Positions 26,146 to 35,954 of a stretch of 64,000 bases of DNA are shown in pieces. Origin of the DNA: Micromonospora eburnea (lineage in GTDB: Bacteria; Actinomycetota; Actinomycetes; Mycobacteriales; Micromonosporaceae); NCBI RefSeq assembly GCF_900090225.1, contig NZ_FMHY01000002.1:5952001-6016000 (forward strand), given 5' to 3'. The translations under genes were made by a program, and so were the position numbers. The notes beneath the pieces were generated by a model. That model did not search any database, was not told the DNA's origin, and saw only the letters and a list, made by a program, of their open reading frames with translations. The stretch's first letter is position 1. Each line of letters opens with the position of its first letter.

Positions 26146-29100
26146 CTAGGGTTTCTCCCACTTCTCCGGATGACGGCGCATGTCGTCCGAGACCGAGCCC
26201 CACGGCGCCCAGCTCCAGTCCGTGGGGCCGACCCCGGCGCCGACCCCGCTGGTGATGCTGCCGCCGTACCATTCGCCCCGACCGTTGGCACGCTTGCCCG
26301 AGAACAGACACAGGAACGCACAGCCCTGCTCCGACACGGCTGCCTGGTCGCTCGGCTTCGCCGAGGCGTAGCCGATGCCGAACGCCCCACCGGGCGCGAA
26401 GATGCCGATCTGGTGGCCCACCCCGATGGTGCCGTCCTGGAACGTACCGGTCACGCAGAGGACCACGATGCAGGCCGAGCCCTCGTACCGGATGTGCCGG
26501 ACCCACCAGGCGGCGAACTTCAGCTTCCCGCTGGGCTTACGCTGCGGCGGCGGCTCAAGGAGGGACAGCGCCGCGGCGGTCCGTTCCAGGCCCTTCATCT
26601 TGCGGCCCGGGATGAAGCTGCGCCCCAGCTTGCGGCGGAACTCCTTGTCCAGCAGGTCCTCCATCCAGGCGGGCACGCTGTCGTCCTCCCCGGGGGCCAG
26701 GTTGCCCTGCGGGATCGGCTGGTCCGCCCGGTGCGGCTTGGGCTGTGCCCGTTTACCGCCGGACCGATCGATGTAGGGCTTGGGGAACGACCTCGGGCCG
26801 TACGGATACTTCGAGATCACCCGGTACGACACGGTGAAACCGAGCGGGATGAACAGGCCGAAGAAGATCAGCACCACCAGCGACACGGTGGCCTGGACGA
26901 CCCAGGCGTATCCGTGCCCGTACACCCGGTAGTAGTAGCGGGACACCGGGATGCTGATGATGGCCGCCCGGCCGTCCGGATCGGACAGGGTCACCGGATT
27001 GTTCCGGGCGTACGCGTACGGCTGGATCTGCTGCGGATCGTTCGGGTCGTTGACCGGGTCGACCGAGATGAAGATCCCGAGCCGGGGGTCGTACTCCCGG
27101 GCCCCGAGGTGCACCAGCCCGGTGCTGTCCGCGGTGCCGCCCACGTACCCGCGGGTCCCCGGCCAACTGCCCGGCACAGTGCCGCGCGTCTCGCCGTACG
27201 GGGTGAACCGGCGGCGGGTCACCTGCTGGGTGGCCTCGTCGACGGTGATGGTCGGGGTGCCGTGGTGGTCGGTGAGCAGCCAGCAGAGCTTGCCACCGGT
27301 GCGGACCGCCACGGGCTGGCCACCGTGGCTGTAGTAACGGGTGGCCGACACCGTGTTCGCGGTCGTGTCCAGCCGCAACTCGGAGCCGAACAGATACAGC
27401 GTGACCGCCGTGGGTTCCTTGCCGAGCAGCCGGTTGCCGTCCGCGTCGTAGACGTACCCGGTGGTCTTGCCGTTCTCGGTGACCGTGGCCAGGTGCCCCT
27501 CCGGGTCCCAGGCCATGGTCTGGCTGCGGCCGGCGACCGCCCGGGTGGTCACGTTGCCCGCCCGGTCGTAGTCGAGCCGGTCGACCTGGCCGGCCCGCGC
27601 CCCGCCGGCGATGCTCACCGTGCGGGGGCCGTTGGGCTGGGCGTCGCCCGCCGCCGGGTAGCCGTACGACTGGGTGCTGTCGCCGGCCACGCTGTGGTCG
27701 GTCTGGCTCAACCGCCGCCCCGCCGCGTCGTAGCCGAAGCTCTGCCAGTACGGCGCCGGCCCGGCCAGCGCCGAGGCGCTCGGCTCGGCGGCGCAGTCAC
27801 CGGCCGGCGTCCACGCCTCGGTCAGTCGTTGCAGGTGGTCGTACCGGAAGCACTGCACCTCGGCGGACCCCGACGCGACATCGGCGATCTTCGTGATATC
27901 GCCCGCGGCGTTGTACTCGTAGTTGGTGTCCGCGATCACGCTGGGCGCGGTCTCCCGCTGGTCCAGCACCCGCTTCAGCCGGTTGGTGCCCTCCTCGTAG
28001 TAGTTCGCCCGCAGCACCCGGGTGCCGCCCGCGGAGAGCATGGTCTGCAACGGCTGGCCCAGCTTGCTGTACGAGGTGCTGGTGACGTACGTGGTCAGCC
28101 CGCGGGTGGTGGTCGGCATGCCCAGCTCGTTGTAGTCGAACAGCATGGTCTCCGCGGGCAGCCCGCCGCCGGCCGGCAGCACCATCCGGTGCAGGCTGCC
28201 GTCCACGTTGTACTCCGCCGTGCTGGCGTACGTGCCGGCCAGCTTGCCCTCGGCCGCCGGGATGACGGCCTGCATCCCGGTGGGCCGGTAGCCGTCGTCG
28301 TAGCCGGTGACCTCCTGCCGGTAGGCCTGGCCGCCGACGTACCGGACGGTCGCGGAGAGCTGCCCCTTGGCCACCGTGTCGTAGCTCCACTCGATCCGTT
28401 TCGTGCCGCTGGTCGAGCCCTCGTACAGCGCGGTCTGCCGGCCCAACTCGTCGAACGTGGAGGCGAGGGTGATCCCCCGGGCGTCGGTGGTGGAGATCAC
28501 CCGGTCCAGGTCGTCGTAGACGTAGCCGCTGGTTCCCTTGTCCGGGTCACTCTCGGAGATCTTCCGGTCCCGCAGGTCGTAGCTGTACCGCCAGACGCTG
28601 CCGGCCGCATTGGTCACACTGTCCAGTTGCCCGGACGGGGTGTAGGTGTAGCGGGTGCTGTCGTATCCGCCGGTCGGCGTGCCCGAACGGTACTGGCGCA
28701 GCTCGGTGGTCTGGCCACGGGCGTCCACGATCTTCGTCGCCGCGGTTCCGCCCGGCGGCGGCGTCACGTCGATCCGGTCACCCCGGTACGACGTGGTGGT
28801 GCGCCAGCGTTCGGTGCCCCGGACCCGGAAGATCTCCGCGGTCGCCCGCCCCATCCCGTCGTACTCGGTGATCGTCTGGCCGGGCACCAGATCGTCGCTG
28901 GCCGGGACGAACAGCACCCCGCCCGGGTTGCCGTCGGCGTAGTACCGGTCGTTGTGCACCACCACGTTGCCCCGGCTGTCGTAGCTCGTGTCGGTGATCA
29001 CCCGACCGCCGCCGGGCGCCGGTCCCTGGGTCTGCCGGGCCCGCAGCAGGCCGTCGTAGAGCTCGTACGAGGTGGCGTACTCGCCGGTGTGGGTCAGCGT

Positions 29101-32100
29101 CGCGGTGGACACGACCGACGGCGCGTCGCCCCGCATCAGGTACTCGTACTTGATGTTCGGGGTCTGGCTGCTCTTGCTCCGGCCCGGCTTCCACACCGAC
29201 ACCAGCCGGCCGAGCGGATCGTAGGCCAGGTCGGCCCGCTTGCCGTTGGGGTCGGTCTGGGCGATCGGCAGGTGCCAGGCCGGATCGAAGTCCTCGATGG
29301 TCTGGAAGCCCTTCGGGTTGGTGGTGACCACCCGGGTGGTCAACCCTCCCGAGGCCGGGCTGTACGCCGTGGTGATGGTGTTGCCCAACGCGTCGGTCAC
29401 CGCGGTCACCCGGCCGTACCCGTCGAAGCTCTTCCGCTCGATCGGCAGGTAGCTGGCCACCCCGTTGGGGTAGCCGGTGACCTCCTCGGTCCGGGTCGGG
29501 TTACCCGCGGTGGGCGCGGAGCCGAAACCGCCGCCGTCGTAGAAGGTCCGCTCGTCGGAGACCACCTGGCCGGGGCGGGACGGCGTCGCCTGGCAGGAAA
29601 CCGCCACCTTCTCCTCGCGGCTGACGTAGTTGAGCATCCAGCGGTCGGTCGCCCGGGCATAGGTGTACCGGGTGCACAGGTCGTCCTCGGTGGTGCCCAC
29701 GTCGCCGGCATCGTCGATCTGGGTGGGCAGGCCCTTGTCGTCGTAGGTGACGGTGCTCCGGGTACGCCGCCAGCCGCCGCCGTCCAGCGCGACGCGCGTC
29801 TTGACGCCGGCCTCCCGCACCCGGTACGCGCGGGTGGTGCCCCAGCTGCGGGTCCTCGTGGCGACCGGACCGTACAACGCCTGGTCGTGCACCTTCGCCT
29901 CGGTGACCGAGCCGCCCGCGACCGCGTAACGCAGCTCCTCACGGATCGCGCCGGCCAGCGGATCGGCGTCGGTGACCGCGGTGCCTTCCGAGTCGGTCAC
30001 GGTCACGCTCTTCTGGCCGCCAGCGGCGGTGCGGTCGCCGTCCATGCCCCGGAAGTAGCGGGTCTCGGTCACCGACTTCGGGCCCGTACCGGCGCCTCGG
30101 GTGATCTGGACCCGCCCGTAGCCGCGCCACTGCGACCAGGTTTTGCGCTTGACCGGCACCAGGCCGTCATCGTCGTCGTAGTGCCAGGCCGCGCCGTCGA
30201 GGTAGTCGTAGCTGGTCACGTCCATCGGGCCGCCGCCGGTCCGGTCCACCTGGACCACCTCGGTGACCACGTACTTGTGGAACCAGTCCCGCTTGGGGTC
30301 CGAGTAGCCCTCCGGCGTCCAGTACTGCGGGAAGCACCGGCGGGTGTTGGTGGCCGGCTCCGGCGTACTGCCCGCGACGCAGTCCTGGTCCGAGTACGTG
30401 ATCGACAACAGGCCGCCGTTGCCGTTGTCGATCGAGGAGACCCGCCACTTGGTCATCGGCGGGATGCCCTCCACCGCGTCGACCCGGTTGTCCATCTGGA
30501 TGCCGCCGAAGCGTACGTCCGGGATGGTCGCCGTGCCGCCGACCTTTCCGGTGTGCCGGATCGCCGACAGCCACAGGGACGGGCTGGTGCCGTCGCCGGG
30601 GGCGAGGAACTGCTGCTCCAACGACCAGGTGTCCACGTCCTGGTACGAGCCGCTCTTGAGGATCTGGGTGGTGACCGCGGTCAGCCGCTTGCGGGACCAG
30701 AACGACGGTGCCATGTTGTCGCAGGTGCCGGAGGACCCGCAGTTCTGGTCGTACGGCACATCCGGCCAGTACTTGGCGTTGTCCTTGGTGAACTTGTTCT
30801 CGGCACAGTCGAAGCCGCTGGTCGGCAGGCACCGTTCGGCGGTGCTGAACAGCACCCGGGCGGGGGCGGACGCGCTGTACATCGCGTCGGCGCGCTGCCC
30901 GTAGCGCAGCTCCGTCAGGTAGCCGCCCCGGTGGTACCAGGTCGGCGTGCTGGAGCTGAGGTTGCGGCCGTAGTAGTTGGTCTCGGCCGTGTAGAAGTAC
31001 GACATCGCGTTGCCGTGCGGGTCGACCACGTAGTCGAGGTTCCATCGCCACGCCTGCCGGCACCACGAGTCGGCGAACGTACTGCCGTGGCACGGCTCGC
31101 CCGCGTCGTCACCGAAGACCGGGACCACCCAGGTCGAGTTGGTCTGCCGGTCGCCGGTGGCCCAGCCGGGCAACCGTTGCCTGCCGAAGTGGTACTGGGT
31201 GCCGTCCACGGTGGTCACCCGCCAGTACTCGCCGTTGTTGTCGTCGTTGGCCGCCCCGGTCAGCCGCTCGATCCGCGAGCCGTCGTCGTTCTTGGGCCGC
31301 CACTCGCCGGTGTCGTCGTCCCGGATCAGCTCCACCACCCGGCCGTTCAACGACAGCGTCGCATTGTCGTACGCCCAGCAGAGATCGCCCTTCCGCGGCT
31401 TGATGTTGTCGTCGACGCACGCCTTGTAGCTGCGCTCGATGAATCCCGGCGTGTAGTCGAAGCCCTCACCGACCCAGGAGGGCTGGTTGTTCGTGGAGAC
31501 GGTACGGCCGTCCACGCTCCCCGACGAGTAGCCGAGGCCCAGTGTCGGCGCCAGCGGTCCGGGCGCTGGCGGCACCCGCAGCGGGTAACCCCAGCTCACA
31601 TCGCCGGTCTGGGCGTCCACCTGCCAGGTGGACGAGGGGGTCAGCGGGCTCGCCGCGTAGTCACCGGCGGAGCCGGAGGCGGCGGCGGCCAACGCGAACA
31701 CGCCACCGCCGGCCACCTCCGCGGAGACCTGACCGGCGGCCGGGTCGTTGTGGCTGGTGACCGGGGCCGCCGACCGGCAGCCGACGCGCTGCGGCGAGGT
31801 CAGGGCGCAGTCTGGCAGGCGCACCAGCCGCAGCCGGGTCGCCCAGTCGCCACCGATCGCCTCCCGGAACCCGGAGTAGTCGAGGCTGAACGACACCGGC
31901 GCGGGTGCCACGGCGTCGGTGACCGTCCCGGCGGGCTGGCCGGCGGCGCTGATCCGGAACACCGGCCCGGTGACGCCGGCCCGATCGGCGGTGGTCCGGT
32001 CGAACACCTCGACCCGGACCCGCCCAGGTTTCGCGGCGGCTGCGCCGGATGCGCCCGGCCGGTCCACGGGCGGCCGCACCCACACCGGCGTGTTGCCCGC

Positions 32101-32382
32101 CCGCACTCCGCGCGTACGGCCGGTGGCCGGCGCGGCGGCGAGATCCACCTCGGCGACCCCGGCCCGGGGCCACTCCACCGAGGGCGCGGTCCAGGAGTGA
32201 CCGGCGGTCGGGTCGGCGGGGGCGGGTGAGGCGCGGTGGGCCGCCCCGGCCACCGGTTGTTCGCTGGGCAGGCCCGGCACGCGCCAGGCGGCGGGCTGCG
32301 CGCCGGCCGGCCGGGGCGGCGCGACCAGCAGGCTGGCCGCGGCCACCACGCAGGGCAGGAACCACGCCAGGAGTCGTCTCAT
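26146..32382 (-). CDS. Secreted RHS/YD-repeat protein with membrane-segment tail (RHS2)
   Basis: Giant exported RHS protein, 2078 residues from ATG 32382, which has GGAGG six bases upstream. Signal peptide: LLAWFLPCVVAAASLLVAPP then PAGAQPAA. The N-terminal and YD-repeat regions are clearly paralogous to RHS1 (shared VSTNNQ.SWVGEG.D, GDLCW, GEYW..T..DGTQY and HLGAREYDP elements). The RHS core ends with DPDG near residue 1803. The tail is unrelated to that of RHS1: a hydrophobic segment near 1817-1854 (VVQATVSLVVLIFFGLFIPLG), a basic Pro-rich linker, a Leu-rich helix, and a final Gly-rich domain with four Cys (ACIVVLCVTG, GCAFLCLF) and FAPGGAFGIGYASAK. No catalytic motif is recognised. Downstream is only the convergent regulator, so no immunity gene is apparent. 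Confidence 0.9.
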   Translation of the reverse strand: MRRLLAWFLPCVVAAASLLVAPPRPAGAQPAAWRVPGLPSEQPVAGAAHRASPAPADPTAGHSWTAPSVEWPRAGVAEVDLAAAPATGRTRGVRAGNTPVWVRPPVDRPGASGAAAAKPGRVRVEVFDRTTADRAGVTGPVFRISAAGQPAGTVTDAVAPAPVSFSLDYSGFREAIGGDWATRLRLVRLPDCALTSPQRVGCRSAAPVTSHNDPAAGQVSAEVAGGGVFALAAAASGSAGDYAASPLTPSSTWQVDAQTGDVSWGYPLRVPPAPGPLAPTLGLGYSSGSVDGRTVSTNNQPSWVGEGFDYTPGFIERSYKACVDDNIKPRKGDLCWAYDNATLSLNGRVVELIRDDDTGEWRPKNDDGSRIERLTGAANDDNNGEYWRVTTVDGTQYHFGRQRLPGWATGDRQTNSTWVVPVFGDDAGEPCHGSTFADSWCRQAWRWNLDYVVDPHGNAMSYFYTAETNYYGRNLSSSTPTWYHRGGYLTELRYGQRADAMYSASAPARVLFSTAERCLPTSGFDCAENKFTKDNAKYWPDVPYDQNCGSSGTCDNMAPSFWSRKRLTAVTTQILKSGSYQDVDTWSLEQQFLAPGDGTSPSLWLSAIRHTGKVGGTATIPDVRFGGIQMDNRVDAVEGIPPMTKWRVSSIDNGNGGLLSITYSDQDCVAGSTPEPATNTRRCFPQYWTPEGYSDPKRDWFHKYVVTEVVQVDRTGGGPMDVTSYDYLDGAAWHYDDDDGLVPVKRKTWSQWRGYGRVQITRGAGTGPKSVTETRYFRGMDGDRTAAGGQKSVTVTDSEGTAVTDADPLAGAIREELRYAVAGGSVTEAKVHDQALYGPVATRTRSWGTTRAYRVREAGVKTRVALDGGGWRRTRSTVTYDDKGLPTQIDDAGDVGTTEDDLCTRYTYARATDRWMLNYVSREEKVAVSCQATPSRPGQVVSDERTFYDGGGFGSAPTAGNPTRTEEVTGYPNGVASYLPIERKSFDGYGRVTAVTDALGNTITTAYSPASGGLTTRVVTTNPKGFQTIEDFDPAWHLPIAQTDPNGKRADLAYDPLGRLVSVWKPGRSKSSQTPNIKYEYLMRGDAPSVVSTATLTHTGEYATSYELYDGLLRARQTQGPAPGGGRVITDTSYDSRGNVVVHNDRYYADGNPGGVLFVPASDDLVPGQTITEYDGMGRATAEIFRVRGTERWRTTTSYRGDRIDVTPPPGGTAATKIVDARGQTTELRQYRSGTPTGGYDSTRYTYTPSGQLDSVTNAAGSVWRYSYDLRDRKISESDPDKGTSGYVYDDLDRVISTTDARGITLASTFDELGRQTALYEGSTSGTKRIEWSYDTVAKGQLSATVRYVGGQAYRQEVTGYDDGYRPTGMQAVIPAAEGKLAGTYASTAEYNVDGSLHRMVLPAGGGLPAETMLFDYNELGMPTTTRGLTTYVTSTSYSKLGQPLQTMLSAGGTRVLRANYYEEGTNRLKRVLDQRETAPSVIADTNYEYNAAGDITKIADVASGSAEVQCFRYDHLQRLTEAWTPAGDCAAEPSASALAGPAPYWQSFGYDAAGRRLSQTDHSVAGDSTQSYGYPAAGDAQPNGPRTVSIAGGARAGQVDRLDYDRAGNVTTRAVAGRSQTMAWDPEGHLATVTENGKTTGYVYDADGNRLLGKEPTAVTLYLFGSELRLDTTANTVSATRYYSHGGQPVAVRTGGKLCWLLTDHHGTPTITVDEATQQVTRRRFTPYGETRGTVPGSWPGTRGYVGGTADSTGLVHLGAREYDPRLGIFISVDPVNDPNDPQQIQPYAYARNNPVTLSDPDGRAAIISIPVSRYYYRVYGHGYAWVVQATVSLVVLIFFGLFIPLGFTVSYRVISKYPYGPRSFPKPYIDRSGGKRAQPKPHRADQPIPQGNLAPGEDDSVPAWMEDLLDKEFRRKLGRSFIPGRKMKGLERTAAALSLLEPPPQRKPSGKLKFAAWWVRHIRYEGSACIVVLCVTGTFQDGTIGVGHQIGIFAPGGAFGIGYASAKPSDQAAVSEQGCAFLCLFSGKRANGRGEWYGGSITSGVGAGVGPTDWSWAPWGSVSDDMRRHPEKWEKP

Positions 32383-32432
32383 CGGTTGCCTCCGGTCGCA
32401 CTGGTGTCGATCACGAGGGACGCTCGCCGCGG

Positions 32433-35400
32433 TCACTGTCCGAGGAGCGCGGACAGGTACATGTCGAGCACTTCGCGGTCGGTCATGGCACCGACGTGGA
32501 TGCGTACGTCGTCGATGTCCCCCGCGAAGTGATCCACCATCGAGTCCTTCCACTTGGCCCGCCCGACCTCCAGCGCGCCGGGCGCGTTCCAGTGGCTGGC
32601 CAGGGGGAGCTCGTTGACGAGTTGGCCGTTGACGTAGAGCCGGACCTTGCCCATCGGGTAGTCGTAGACCCCGACCAGATGGGTCCACTCGCCGAGTGTG
32701 GGCGGTTCGGCCGAGTTGACGAAGACCCAGCTGTAGCCGGAGGTGGCGTCGGACGACGGCAGGCTGAACGACCACGCCTTGGTGCCGTCGCCGAACACCC
32801 GGTAGCCGAGGAAGAACGCGCTCATGTGGGCGCCGTCCTTGCCGACCGCGGTGTAGTTGCGATCGTCGGCGGTCAACCGGACCCAGGTCGAGACGGTGAA
32901 GCTGTCCGCCGTGCGTACCTCCGAGGAGGCGCTGGCGTAGCCGGTGGTGCCGTTCAGTTGAAGGGCGTTGCCGCCTCGCTCGTCCGACGTCCAGGTGGCG
33001 CCACCGGCCAGCGTCAGGGCGGCACCCGGCGCGCCGGCAGACGTGGTGCCGCCGCCCTCGTCCAGCGCCCAGGCACCCCGCACCTCGGTCGGCCGGTTGG
33101 CCAGCTCGACGTTCTCACCGGCCCGCGGGTCGTCCGAGACGATCCGGTCGAACAGCTTCACCTCGTCGATGTCGCCGGTGAAGTTCTCCTGGTAGCCGCC
33201 GTTGTACCGGAGGCGGCCCAACTGCACCGGGCCGGTGGCCCGCCACGGCGTGGTGAAGGTGGCCGGGGTCTGCAACCGGCCGTTGACATACAGCCGCAGT
33301 TGTTGGTAGGTGGGGTCGTACACGCCCAGCAGGTGGGTCCACGCGCCGAGCACCGGCGGCTGCTCGGAGACCGCCCGGATGATGGTCGGGTTGTCGGTGT
33401 CCGTGGCGTGCCGGTTGAAGATCCACCGGTCGTAGCCGGACGAATAGTAGAGCTGGAAACCGCTGGCCCGGTCACCACCCTGGCTGATGATGGTGTTGTT
33501 GCGGCTGTTCGAGGTCAGCCGGACCCAGGCCGAGACGGAGAACGCCTTGGTGGTGTCCAGCACCGGGCCGGCGGTCACGCCGTAGTCGTCCACGCCGTCG
33601 AACTTGCCCGCCCGGCTCAGCCGGCCCGCGCTCCGGCCGGCGCCGTTGGCCAGGGTGACCGGGTGTCCGCTGCCGGCACCCGCGTCGGCGACGGTGCTGC
33701 CGGCGCTCTCGTCGAACGCCCAGTACGCCACCGGCCCGCTCGCCCCGGCCACATAGAAGTCGTACGTGGCGTAGGTGCGGCCCACGTTGCCGGCCTTGTC
33801 GACCGGCCAGACGTAGAGCGTGTTCAGCCAGTCGTGGGTGGGCGCCACCTGCGCCGTCACCGGCGCGCCCGCGCTCGGCGCGGTCACCGACCGCTGCACG
33901 TTGGGGTCGTTCAGCGCGTACCGGTAGCCGGTGATGTCGGTGTCGCCGGCCCCCGGCCGGAAGGTGAACGCACCCGGGCGGCCCACCCCGCCGTGCCACT
34001 CGTCCGGGGTGTCCCGGGGGTAGTCGATCGAGTCGACCTGGGGCAGGGAGGCCGGGTCGGAGGTGTCCACGGTGAACTCGCACCATCCGGTCCACCCGCT
34101 GGCGTCGGTGCCGTCGTACGCCCGCACCCGCCAGGAGTACGTGCCCCCGCCGCTCACCGACAGCGTGACACTGTGCGTCACCGGGGTGGCCGATGACACG
34201 TAGCTGGTGGTGCGGTTCGCCCCGTACGCCTCCCAGGCGCTGGTCGCCGGGTTGTAGTAGTTCACCTGAAACTCGGCGCGTACCCCGTCGTTCGCCTTGT
34301 CCGGGTCGAATATCTCGGCGAGCAGCTTCGGGCTGGTGCTGTTCAGGTACGGCCGGCCCGACCCGGTCACGCACGGGGTGCCGGGCGAGGTGGCCGTCCC
34401 GGTCGGGACGGACGGGACCGAGTTGTAGTTGATCACCAGCTTGGGGTCGTTCTTGAACCCGAACCAGTAGTTGCTGTTGCCCTCCTCGGCGCTGGGCACC
34501 CTCAGCCCCAGGGTGGTGTTGGACCACTTCTTGCTGGCCGCCTGGACCACCGCGGCGGTGGCGTTGAACTCGATCGGCCGCACCGCGCAGCCCTCATGCC
34601 CCAGCGAGCCCGACCAGCTGTCCAGGTGGTCGGCCCAGCTCGGCTGGTTCTTCCAGGTGGTGGAGCTGGAGATGGCGCCGGTCAGGTACAGGTGGACCGA
34701 GGGCTTGACACTGCACGACCAGTTGTAGGTCCACTCCCCGGTGATCCGGAACGTGGCGGACAGGATGTGCTTGCCGTTGACGTTGTCGGTGTCCATCCGG
34801 AAGAACGACCGCTTCACCCCGCTGCCGCCGTAGAAGCCGGCCTCGGGGCGGTGCGAGTTGTTGAAGTAGCTGGTGGTGGGGAACGCCTTGTCCACCATCG
34901 CCCAGGCCAGCTTGCCGCCGGTGAAACTGGGGTCGATGTACAGCGGAAAGGTGGCCTGGTCCAGCAGCGCGGGATCCGGCACCACGGCGAGTTCATCCGG
35001 ACGCAGTTCGGTGGCGAGCGGGCTGACCCGGCTGCCCCGGCCCGGTCTGGCGGTCAGCGAGCGCGTCTCGCTCGCCGTAGCGCCGGCGGAGTCCCACATC
35101 CGCGCCGGCGGCGAGTGGAAAACCGGTTCACCCGCCGAATCCGCGATGACGATGCCGCCGTCAGCCGTCTTACGGGCCGCCGCGTCGGTGGTACGCAGCC
35201 GGAACGGCACGCGGCGCAGTGCCGGGTTCGCCGCCGCTCGCCGGTCCTTGACCACCAGCACCTCGGAGAACCCGGACACGGTCGCCGAGACCACCAGATC
35301 CACTCCGGGTAGTACGCCCGGGTAGGTGGCGGTGGCACCGGCCAAGGTGGGCCGCGGCAGGGGCCCGTCCCAGCGCAGCGCCATCGAACGTCCCCGGTCG

Positions 35401-35825
35401 GTCAACGTGGCCAGGTCACCGGTGCCGCCGCCGGAGAACCGCATCGCAAGGGCGGTGGCGCCCGGGGCCACCGAACCGTCCGGGGTGAACCGCAGCGTGG
35501 TGTCCACCGGCACCCAGCCGCCACCCCGGCGCAGCCGTTCCGGCACGGCAGAGGTCTCCGAGGTAAAGGTGCCGTCCGGGTTCGCGAACACCTGCCGGGT
35601 CTCGGTTCGCTGGTTGAGCACCTCCACCCGGTCTCCAACGGCGCGAGCGGTGGCCATCGCCTCCGCCTCGCCGGGCCGGACCGGCGGCTGGCCGGCAGCG
35701 GTTGCCGCATCGGTCGCCGCGCCCCCCAGGTGCCCGGCGGCAACACCACCACTGCCGGCCAGCCCGGCCGTCGCCGCGGTCACGACCACGACCCCCCTCG
35801 CCACCAGGCGCCGCCATCCCACCAT
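32433..35825 (-). CDS. Secreted DNRLRE / double-LamG protein paired with RHS2
   Basis: Exported surface protein, 1130 residues from ATG 35825, with GGGGAGGG just upstream. The frame opens earlier (35885), but the added residues precede the signal peptide (RRLVARGVVVVTAATAGLAG) and are not needed. Order matches the 17305-20664 protein: leader region QVFANPDGTFTSETSAVPER, DNRLRE domain from about 290 (FPLYIDPSFTGGK, STTWKNQPSW), linker repeats, and LamG domains beginning near 694 (GPVAYWAFDESAGS) and 913 (VRGAWALDEGGGT). The stop is 50 bases before the RHS2 ATG, so both should be co-transcribed. The upstream gap 35826-35954 holds divergent promoters for this gene and the histidine kinase; no clear boxes were recognised. 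Confidence 0.88.
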   Translation of the reverse strand: MVGWRRLVARGVVVVTAATAGLAGSGGVAAGHLGGAATDAATAAGQPPVRPGEAEAMATARAVGDRVEVLNQRTETRQVFANPDGTFTSETSAVPERLRRGGGWVPVDTTLRFTPDGSVAPGATALAMRFSGGGTGDLATLTDRGRSMALRWDGPLPRPTLAGATATYPGVLPGVDLVVSATVSGFSEVLVVKDRRAAANPALRRVPFRLRTTDAAARKTADGGIVIADSAGEPVFHSPPARMWDSAGATASETRSLTARPGRGSRVSPLATELRPDELAVVPDPALLDQATFPLYIDPSFTGGKLAWAMVDKAFPTTSYFNNSHRPEAGFYGGSGVKRSFFRMDTDNVNGKHILSATFRITGEWTYNWSCSVKPSVHLYLTGAISSSTTWKNQPSWADHLDSWSGSLGHEGCAVRPIEFNATAAVVQAASKKWSNTTLGLRVPSAEEGNSNYWFGFKNDPKLVINYNSVPSVPTGTATSPGTPCVTGSGRPYLNSTSPKLLAEIFDPDKANDGVRAEFQVNYYNPATSAWEAYGANRTTSYVSSATPVTHSVTLSVSGGGTYSWRVRAYDGTDASGWTGWCEFTVDTSDPASLPQVDSIDYPRDTPDEWHGGVGRPGAFTFRPGAGDTDITGYRYALNDPNVQRSVTAPSAGAPVTAQVAPTHDWLNTLYVWPVDKAGNVGRTYATYDFYVAGASGPVAYWAFDESAGSTVADAGAGSGHPVTLANGAGRSAGRLSRAGKFDGVDDYGVTAGPVLDTTKAFSVSAWVRLTSNSRNNTIISQGGDRASGFQLYYSSGYDRWIFNRHATDTDNPTIIRAVSEQPPVLGAWTHLLGVYDPTYQQLRLYVNGRLQTPATFTTPWRATGPVQLGRLRYNGGYQENFTGDIDEVKLFDRIVSDDPRAGENVELANRPTEVRGAWALDEGGGTTSAGAPGAALTLAGGATWTSDERGGNALQLNGTTGYASASSEVRTADSFTVSTWVRLTADDRNYTAVGKDGAHMSAFFLGYRVFGDGTKAWSFSLPSSDATSGYSWVFVNSAEPPTLGEWTHLVGVYDYPMGKVRLYVNGQLVNELPLASHWNAPGALEVGRAKWKDSMVDHFAGDIDDVRIHVGAMTDREVLDMYLSALLGQ

Positions 35826-35954
35826 GCCGCCCTCCCCGTCGAAGTCAAGCGCTCGAAGGTTAGGAGGCTCAGCCCGCCGACACATCCGGGCTGGCCCTGA
35901 GAACTGACCGATTCACGACCGCAACTGCGCTACCGAGACAGATTCGCCGATATC

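Noticed and set aside
26170..32229. 2019-codon plus-strand open frame opposite RHS2
   Set aside because: Same kind of antisense shadow; composition unlike a folded protein.
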